From Silene conica (Eukaryota > Streptophyta > Magnoliopsida > Caryophyllales > Caryophyllaceae): DNA of 64,000 nucleotides. Position 1 is the first letter of the stretch, and each line of letters opens with the position of its first letter. Below, piece by piece: positions 56,851 through 64,000 of the stretch. The notes under the pieces were generated by a model, which was given only the letters and a program-made list of their open reading frames with translations, searched no databases and was not told the origin of the DNA. The stretch lies in assembly GCA_029255685.2 (NCBI GenBank), contig CM055311.2, positions 53,651,048-53,715,047 on the forward strand, read 5' to 3'. The translations under genes and the position numbers were made by a program.

Positions 56851-59800
56851 ATGTCAACTCGGCTCCTGTCCCGGCGAACGCGCCACCTCATCGGATCAAC
56901 CACTCGACACTATGCGACCCTGGCACCCAGCACCACTCTTTCTCAAACACCAACACCACCTCCACCTCCACCTTTAATGATCTACGACCGCATCTCCGAC
57001 AGCGTCAAATCCAAACTCCGTCGTCTTAATGATCCTGACTTCCGCTTCCTCCGTCGCGCATCACCTCACCCAACCACCTCTGATCACACACACCTTCTCC
57101 AATTCCCTGCCACTAAACTCACCGTCCTCCCCAACGGCCTCCGCGTTGCCACCGAGTCATCCCTCTCTTCTCGCACCGCTTCTGTCTCCGTCCTTCTCGA
57201 TTCTGGTTCCCGTTTCGACGATCATCATTCCTCCGGTCTTGCCTACTTCTTTTACCGCCTTCTTCTCGGATCTGTCCCTGTTGACGCTGCCGATCTTGGT
57301 GCTCATTTCGATGGGTTTGCCCACAGGGAGACTACTTGCTTTACGGCTCAGCTTTTGGCTCATACATTACCCAACGGTGTCGACTTTTTGGGTCGTCTTT
57401 TTCAGGACTTGGATTTGAGTCACCACATGATTGCTAAGCTTCGTGATCTCATCCTCAACGAAAAGGAACAGGTTCAATTCTCCTATTACTTATGCTTTTC
57501 ATTCCAAATTCTGATTTCAATTATTTATACTCCCAGTCCCTCCCTACCACTCATTTGTTTATTTTCGCTTTTGTCCCAAAGATAAAGGAAATATAAATTG
57601 AAGGTGGAGTATCCAATATTCCAATTGCTCATCAAAGGTGTAGATTTTTGGTAAGAGTCACTTGCACAATAATAAATAATAAAGATATTAGGAATAAAAA
57701 AAATACAAGGACACAATATTATATTATATTTACGAGCTTCACCAACTTGGCTACGTAAATAAATACAACAATGAGGATATGAGGTCATGAGGATGCTAAT
57801 CTACGTAGTTTTCCTCTTCCTTTATAGCTAATGACAAGCTATAACTCCACATATAATAAGTACATGAAACTCTTCATATTGATTTAACGAGACACCCAAA
57901 ATGGAATAGGTAAACAAATGAGCGGGACGGAGGGCTTATCTTACTAGAACTAGATAAGCTTGCGGGTTGAGGCTTTAGATTTGAAGCAGTTTCTTTAGTA
58001 GGATTATAGGTTAGAAGCAATGTGTTTACTGTTTTGATTGATATGAGTAATAAATATAATATTCATGTTCGCAAACTAATATTTTTCAAAGTGTTTACGA
58101 GAAAGCTGATGTTTGTGGGAGCTCTATGGGATGTAAAGTCAGTGAATATTTGTATGTACGACTGTGTGAGTGCCAAACCCCATAGTCCGGCATTGATAAT
58201 GATGATGCTAGACTGACGGTATTAAATTTTCTCATTCTTTTGGAGTAAGCTGACTATGAAATATCTCCAGGAAATTCCTAGAGATGGAACACTCTTCTTT
58301 CTCAAATGGCTTCACGGTAAAGGGATTTTGATTGGCCAGTGTACTTGGTAATTGACGCGGCAAGATCATATATTTGAAAGTTTTTCAATAGGTTTGCTGC
58401 CTCTTAGAAAATGTCTGTGCCGAAAATGTTGCGGATTATTTGTATGTTGAGTGCCAATGTAGTGAGGCGTTGATGATGATGATGGCGGTATTAGTTTCTC
58501 TTTTTCTTTTGGGATGGGGTGATTTAGAATTATAAGCAAAGGAGATATCTGTTACAAAGAACCCAAAGTTCAAATCATTTGCTCCATGTTTTCCAAAGGA
58601 CCGTCTGTTTTTAATTCTACGTTCTTCTCGTATGTGTTTACAACGGTTCGATGCAAAATGTCTGATGTATTTGAGGTCATCTGTAATACGGTTCGAGTCA
58701 CTACTGATTCTCTGAAGTAATTGTCTTCATGGATTAAACTCAGTCTTTTCTCTAGACTTTTGGTATCCCCAGTATGATACTATGATGTTTATGCATATGA
58801 AGATTGTAATTAGCTTTGCATTTTGAGTTTTTTATCTTCTATTTTCAGGGGCACTTGTCCTGCTTCCTCTTTATCGCTTGAGTGACCACCATAAGCATGA
58901 TTCTTTTCCTTTTCTACTAGCTGCCTATTGTCATAAGGGTGGAGGAATGACGGATAACTCTGTTGCATATTTTAAAGTTTGAAACCTTAAAATAGGCATA
59001 GTTGAAATATATCATATTCTTAGTCCACTGCATGTATTTACTGAAATTTTGCTCTTCTTGTAGGTGGATGCAGATGGTGAGAATGTTATTTTTGATCAGC
59101 TCCATGCAACTGCATTTCAATATACCCCCCTTGGTAGGACAATTCGGGGACCGGTGAATAACATACATTCAATTACTAAAAAAGACATTCAAAACTACAT
59201 TTTGTCTCATTGTGCGGCTCATAGGATGGTATTCCCTCAATTCCAACACTTTCCAAGTTATTTCACTGGCTTTATTTTTGGCAAACAATTAAATGTAAAC
59301 AAGTGAGTCTCTGTAGCCATCTAAGTGCATTTCTTTTAAATTCAAAAGAGTAAAGAACCCAGTTGAATAGTAGGAATATCTAATTTTGCTCCTTGGATGA
59401 GTTTTTTTTTATGTATTGTGTTTCGTAATGCGATCGATTTGTCACTCGGCATGTTGAGAGAAGAATCCTACGCAGACGATCATTTAAGGATGAATATTTC
59501 TGTCATATTTTTATCAGGTGATTTCTGCCTCCGGAGCTGTTAAGCATGAAGAACTTGTGGAACAAGTGAAGAAGGTTTTCACTAAGCTGTCAGCTAACCC
59601 CACAACAACATCTCAGCTTGTTGCTACTGATCCTGTGAATTTTACTGGATCAGAGGTTTGTCTGTTAGGTTATTTGGCATAAAAGTCGTCTTGTTCACTT
59701 ATGAGGACCTTTTTCTTGTTTTTAATCTAAATTGCCCCTTAATCTATTCATCAATGAACTCAGGTTCGAATAATTGATGACGATATTCCTCTTGCACGCT

Positions 59801-59915
59801 TTGCGGTTGCATTTGAAGGAACTTCTAGCAAGGATCCAGACTCTATTGCCTTGATGGTTATGCAGACTATGCTTGGTTCGTGGAACAAAATAGACGGGGC
59901 TGGAAAGCACACTGG
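56851..59915 (+). pseudogene. MPP-beta-like gene, first four exons, zinc site lost
   Basis: Exons are 56851-57471, 59064-59228, 59518-59655 and 59764-59915, all with GT...AG borders, together about 358 codons without a stop. The protein is collinear with plant mitochondrial processing peptidase beta subunit (an M16 protease and core protein of the bc1 complex). It has an Arg/Ser-rich presequence, SPHPTTSDHTHLLQFPATKL, LPNGLRVATESSLSSRTA, VIFDQLHATAFQYTPLGRTI, SASGAVKHEELVEQVKKVF, TGSEVRIIDDDIPLARFAVA and MLGSWNKIDGAGKH. The catalytic HXXEH site is replaced by YFFYR, and about ten residues after it are missing. The second half of the protein (about 170 residues) is not found after exon 4, where repeats begin. 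It is either a pseudogene or a catalytically dead paralogue whose last exons lie beyond the window. Confidence 0.8.
57472..59063 (+). other. Intron 1 of the MPP-beta-like gene
   Basis: It begins CAG|GTTCAA and ends CTTGTAG|GTG. At about 1.6 kb it shows no recognisable gene inside; ATGATGATG-type repeats near 58190 and 58470 suggest a diverged internal duplication (TGAGTGCCAA ... GGCATTGATGATGATG twice). Confidence 0.7.
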
Positions 59916-60174
59916 GTATGTTTTTCAGATATTTCATTCTTTGTCATGGTGTTGATAAGAGTTTGTATAGCAATCACATCTCCCAATTCGTGATGGTTAC
60001 GTTTAGTTAGATTATAGACAATGCCTGTTTGGTTAGTGTGCATTGTTAGAGGGGAGATATCGAGTATTAATAGAATAAGAAAAATATTTCACAATTGAAC
60101 GATCAAACCATAAAAGTAATATAATGACAAACATATTGTTGTAAAGAAATATTACAAATATATACATATATATG
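59916..60174. other. Sequence after exon 4 of the MPP-like gene
   Basis: It starts with the donor GG|GTATGT, so it is intron-like, but no further exon is seen before the repeat at 60175. Confidence 0.5.
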
Positions 60175-60640
60175 CAGTGGCGGACCTAGGAAATTAGAGC
60201 CGAGGGGGCACTAATTTTTTTTAACGCGCGTTTTTATGCGCGTCTCAAACAACATTTTTAAAATTTTTACTCTAAATTAGTTATTATTATACACATAAAA
60301 AATAAAATTAATAATTAGTCTTATAGATATTTTTTTTTAAAAATAATGTCTTCTCCAAAATATCTTAAATTTTAAATATATGTAAGAACAATATTTATTT
60401 TGGTTAATATAACTAACATTAGCAGTTAATTGAACAATAAAAGTAAGTGGTTCAATGGTTTAGAATTTGTTAATTCGGCCGAAGGTCATGCGTTCAAATC
60501 ACAATTCAAAATTTAAACATGTACGTGTTGTTATCAAGGATTGAACTCAAGACCACCTAGATAGAATACTTATAAAAAATTTATTCTAAAAATGTTACGG
60601 GGGCACGTGCCCCCGCGGGACCCCACCTGGGTCCGCCAAT
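60175..60640. mobile_element. hAT-like non-autonomous element, about 466 bp
   Basis: The left end CAGTGGCGGACCTAGG faces its inverse, CCTGGGTCCGCCA, at 60627-60639. Just inside, GAGGGGGCAC and its match GTGCCCCCG form a second inverted pair. CAGTGGCGGA termini are common in plant hAT-type elements. A clean 8-bp target duplication was not found. Confidence 0.6.
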
Positions 60641-61089
60641 AAAAAGGCGAGAGCTTATCTGGATAAGAGATGAACAAAAAAAGGAACTAGTCGTGGCGTG
60701 ATAAATCACCGCCCTAAAGTTGAATTTGTCCCGCTTGATACACACGGCCTCTTGACAACCAACTTCCAGGGTTACACGACCTCCGAGCCTAAAGTGTACA
60801 CCAAAGACAAGAATTAGAACTACTCGTAGAACGTTGCCCAATATCAGCTTAAAAAAAACAAAACGGGAGAAAAAATATTTAGAGATAGATAATAAAGAAT
60901 GAATTTTTTGTGTATGGAGATGTGACATAGGTAAGACGTATTTATAGGAGAGAAATACAAAAATCTAGAACTATATTTATTATTATCTCGTAAATTGGTT
61001 TTAGTAATCAACACCATTTGTATGGAAAAGGTAAAAATCAACATAGAAGACTGAACATCCATTTTTTCGGAAATTGTGAAGTGGAAAAC
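60641..61089. other. Unassigned DNA between the hAT-like repeat and element I
   Basis: No coding sequence is supported. The last five bases AAAAC (61085-61089) would be the target duplication of element I; the partner is outside the window. Confidence 0.45.
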
Positions 61090-62180
61090 TGATGCGGATC
61101 TCTAGCTTAAAGTTGAGTAGATTAAATTTCTTGGATAGATTAATGCAGCGGAATAACTTTCTTGATAATATTTAACGTATATGATTGAATCTTGGATGAA
61201 TATAGGCTGTTTAGATGAATTGTATGAATCGTGAATGGTTGAATGTTTCTGATCGTGGTGATGATTGTACGTTGATGAACGAATGGTATGTGAACGATGA
61301 ATGATGGGAGTGGTGGACGAATGGTGTGATGGACTGTGGTGATGGTAATCGATGTATAGATCGATGCACCTAACCCTCTCCTCGCAAAGACAGTCTTTCG
61401 GTAACACCCTACAAACCAATCCCGCAAAGTTGATCCTAAAGACTAGACTTGCAAACCTAATCAATATTGTAAGCTCACAAAGAAACTTATTTTATAACTT
61501 GAATAGTTCTGAATGTATGCTCAATAGCACGGCCTACACATCCTATTTATAGGTGTGTATTTGCCCTAATCCTAACCTAATAAGGTCCAATGACCTTAGT
61601 CCTACTAAAACTAGAAGTCATATACCTAGTGTAATTAAGACTTCCTAGTTTGACTAAGAATACAAAATCCTAATCCTACTAAGATTCAAACACATAGTTG
61701 GACTAGGATTCTAAATTCTACTCCTACTATAATTATGTTTCCTACTACATCTAGGATACCTACTTATATTTGGAAACTTATACTAATCCTATTAGAACTA
61801 GGAAACTCAATAGTTTCCTAATCTTTTATTCTAACTAACTTAACTAAATAACAAAATAAATAACAAACTAAATAATAACTAACAATAACTACCAATGCTA
61901 GCTTGGCTGTGTGGGCTTTTCTTCACGCATCCCAATGCTTCATGGACGCGCTGAGTTGCAATCCTCCTTGGGCCACCGTGAGCTTCACCTGTGCAATCTC
62001 TCACGGCCTCTTCATGGGCCATCAACCAAGGGTGGTCGTATGGCTTCTTGGACCTCCTATTCTCGTCTTGAATCCCTTGTAAAGCTAACCTGAATAACCT
62101 CACAGATCCAAATTCAAACCCATTAGGCGTATATCTCATTTTAGGTCTAAGGCATAGAAGATCAGAGCATGCCCGCATCA
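61090..62180 (-). repeat. Element I 3' LTR (1091 bp)
   Basis: On the minus strand it starts TGATGCGGGCATGC and ends CCGCATCA, so the ends also pair with each other (TGATGCGG). A CTATAAATAG box lies at 61542-61551. The region downstream of it contains GGTGTGATGG/GTGGTGATGG-type repeats (about 61250-61345). Confidence 0.8.
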
Positions 62181-62540
62181 TACTCTCCTTTTGAAAAAGT
62201 TGACCTCAAACTTTCCTTAGGCTCACTCTTGACCGTACCACCTTCAGTCCACCAATGCACTTGTCGAATCATTCTTGGCTCCATAGACTTAGGTTTAGTA
62301 TTAGACCGAATATGAACCCCTTGGACACCACTCCACTTCGGCTCACCCTTCGTTCCCCCATGTTTCTCTTTCTAATCCAAGCTCCTTGCATTATTAGATT
62401 ATGGATAATAGGTTTTATAGGTGATATAGCAAACCTATTCCCAAGTAACATAGGATTTGATTCCACCATTGGATTAGGATTCCAACCACACACCTCTTCG
62501 TCAATCCCCTTCTCTTGCACGACCCTAGTGTTCTCAGATT
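62181..62540 (-). other. Element I region between protease and 3' LTR (pol deletion scar)
   Basis: No RT, RNase H or integrase motif is seen in any frame. The last part reads …TTTGAGGTCAACTTTTTCAAAAGGAGAG, resembling the extreme 3' end of a pol gene and its polypurine tract. This suggests that the deletion removed the middle and kept both edges. Confidence 0.6.
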
Positions 62541-62891
62541 TTAGGTTATCTTATCCTTAACCACACGATGCACATTTGTTCTCCCATGATGTGCAACATC
62601 TCGATCAAAATGCCAAGGCCTGCCCAACAACACATGACACGCACTCATAGGCACCACGTCGCACCATATCTCGTCTTGGTAAGGACCTAGACTCAAAACT
62701 ACCAACGCTTGATCCTTAACTTCCACTCCTTTGTCTCCATCTAGCCAATGTAATTTGTATGGTTTCAATCTAGCCCTAGTTGCTAATTTGAGTTCATCAA
62801 CCAGATTCTTAGCAACCACATTAGTACATGACTCACTATCTATGATTAGGTCACACTTTTTACCATTAATCTTACATCTAGTATGGAACAC
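62541..62891 (-). pseudogene. Element I aspartic protease
   Basis: The 116-codon stretch reads FHTRCKINGKKCDLIIDSES, with DSES where active relatives have DGGS or DSGS, then CTNVVAKNLVDEL, YKLHWLDGDKGVEV and CDVVPMSACHVLLGRPWHFD. The changed catalytic triplet suggests loss of activity. It is shifted in frame from the zinc knuckle part before it. Confidence 0.8.
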
Positions 62892-63175
62892 AACTTGTCC
62901 CTTTGTTCGGCCCCTTGAGAAGTCGCCTCAATGTGGAGACTCCTAATTACCAAACACTCCCCCTCACGCTCACTTTCTGGATCAATATCGAACACTTCTT
63001 TCTCTCCCTCAACATCCACGCTCTTAGACTCAACCTCGGGTACAATAAAGTTTGGAATGAGGTCTTGTAATTCATGGATGGTTAGGGCTCTCTTTTGTGG
63101 ACACTCATGGGCTATATGACCATAACCCTGACACTTAAAACATCTTCTCATAGGACTACCCCTAGGTTTCGGCAT
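62846..63175 (-). pseudogene. Element I gag zinc-knuckle region
   Basis: It contains CFKCQGYGHIAHEC, a CX2CX4HX4C knuckle, followed by the linker PQKRALTIHELQDLIP and an acidic stretch. Just upstream (63180-63216) lies a run of CCCCTT hexamers coding for Gly-Lys repeats. Confidence 0.8.
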
Positions 63176-63179
63176 GGTT

Positions 63180-63216
63180 CCCTTCCCCTTCCCCTTCCCC
63201 TTCCCCTTCCCCTTAC
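63180..63216. repeat. (CCCCTT)n hexamer run, about six units
   Basis: It is a near-perfect hexamer array within the gag reading of element I, giving alternating Gly and Lys on the minus strand. Such runs are prone to slippage and may explain the frame change next to it. Confidence 0.85.
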
Positions 63217-63303
63217 CCTTAGGTCTTTGACCGACTCCTTAGGTCTTGTTGGGACGGATTGGGAACTAGAACTCTCACCTTGGTTTGTTCCTCTCGAAGA
63301 TGG

Positions 63304-63988
63304 TTAAGTTCTATGATTTTTATGGTGCTTCTCATCGTTCTCAATCTTTAGGGCTAACCTACAAACATCATTAAACCCTTCGTAAGTCTGAAGCTCAACA
63401 CTAGATGCAAGTGTTGGTATTAACCCCCTGATAAAACGAGCCACCCTCAACTCTTCCTTCTCCTCTAGGTCACAAACAATGGACATCCTCTCGAACTCCT
63501 TGATATACTCCATAACCGACATAGCTCCTTTGGTTAGGGATTTATAATTTAAGGTAGTTTTCCTGCGCATAATCTTTGGGCAGGAACCATTTCATAAGAT
63601 GTTTCTTTAGTTTGACCCACGAAGCAATCTTTGACTTGCCTTCACGTTTTCGTTGCTTCTTCAAATTCTCGTACCACAAGGAAGCATATTTAGTTAGTTT
63701 AAGAATAGCTACCTTAAACTGTTTCTTGTCATCGTACTCCTTATATTCAAAGACCCTCTCGGTTTGTCGGACCCAATCAAGAAACTCCTCCGGATCCATA
63801 TCCCCTTTGAATTCAGGAATTTCTAACTTAAGGCCTCGATCATCTTCGTTCTTATCATAGGGTCGTCCTTTAGGCACCTCTTCCTCCTCGGCATCACTAG
63901 TTTTGGAGGACACATCTTCAGCCTCTGCTTTGTATCCTTTCTTATTTAACATCGCCGCGATATTTTTCAGCACATACATCTGTTGCAT
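63304..63988 (-). pseudogene. Element I gag capsid region
   Basis: The first part (63988-63542) reads LEIPEFKGDMDPEEFLDWVR, then FKVAILKLTKYASLWYENLK and SWVKLKKHLMKWFLPKDY, the Retrotrans_gag pattern. After a one-base frame change near 63560, the second part (63570-63304) reads LTKGAMSVMEYIKEFERMSI and VARFIRGLIPTLASSVEL. The N-terminus continues beyond the window or starts near 63988. Confidence 0.8.
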
Positions 63989-64000
63989 GAGCTTTGATCT

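Larger units (their letters stand above)
61090..64000 (-). mobile_element. Element I: Reina-like chromovirus derivative without RT or integrase, partial
   Basis: On the minus strand the window edge lies in gag. It is followed by a zinc knuckle, a protease, then only about 350 bp without RT or integrase, the polypurine tract AAAAGGAGAGTA, and the 3' LTR (62180 to 61090). Gag, knuckle and protease resemble Reina-type chromoviruses. The lost block is the rest of pol. The 5' LTR is outside the window. Confidence 0.8.

Noticed and set aside
60581-61464. Minus-strand ORFs of 72-120 codons
   Set aside because: They span repeat borders and the LTR of element I, have no motifs, and are rich in Ser/His/Ile runs from simple GTGAT-type repeats.

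Overview
This is nuclear DNA of a flowering plant. The evidence is a nucleus-type tRNA-Thr(AGU), spliced host genes with GT-AG introns (a purple acid phosphatase and a mitochondrial-processing-peptidase relative), a plant-type F-box/FBA gene, and plant lineages of LTR retrotransposons (Ty3/gypsy Tat, Athila and chromovirus; Ty1/copia). The families suggest a eudicot. I cannot name the species. Roughly three quarters of the window is transposable-element DNA, mostly nested.

Layout. 1-2050: the 3' end of a long chromovirus-like LTR (element E). 2051-31135: one old Tat-type gypsy element on the minus strand (element C), broken by three later insertions: E at its left side, a pol-less Athila-type element on the plus strand (D, 4245-15606, target duplication GTCCT) and a second Tat-type element on the minus strand (B, 19375-29368, target duplication CGGAT). 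31136-33418: a small non-retroelement island with a promoter-like leader, a short gene carrying a 19-nt GT...AG insert, and two tandem arrays. 33419 to about 42644: a plus-strand relative of C (element F), whose integrase is split by a 2865-bp solo LTR (G, target duplication ACATT). A Stowaway MITE follows.

44989-60000 is the gene-bearing part: an F-box/FBA gene, a tRNA-Thr, a two-exon purple acid phosphatase of the PAP2/PAP9 type, a nearly intact copia element (H, 50376-55248, target duplication ATTTG), two MITEs, and four exons of an MPP-beta-like gene that has lost its zinc site. From 60175 onward the MPP-like gene runs into a hAT-like repeat and a minus-strand Reina-like element (I) with gag and protease but no reverse transcriptase, which leaves the window on the right.

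How the parts relate. B and C each carry, besides gag-pol, an extra antisense ORF between pol and the 3' LTR. In B it has a TATA box, four exons with consensus splice sites and a Transposase_28-like N-terminus. D and I have both lost the RT-RNaseH-integrase block while keeping gag-protease, and D also keeps a full-length ATHILA ORF-1-like protein. D is also peppered with about 40 copies of the palindrome CTCGATCGAG or close variants, in LTR, coding and non-coding parts. Gag-pol of B, C and F is broken by stops and frameshifts; H has one nonsense codon.
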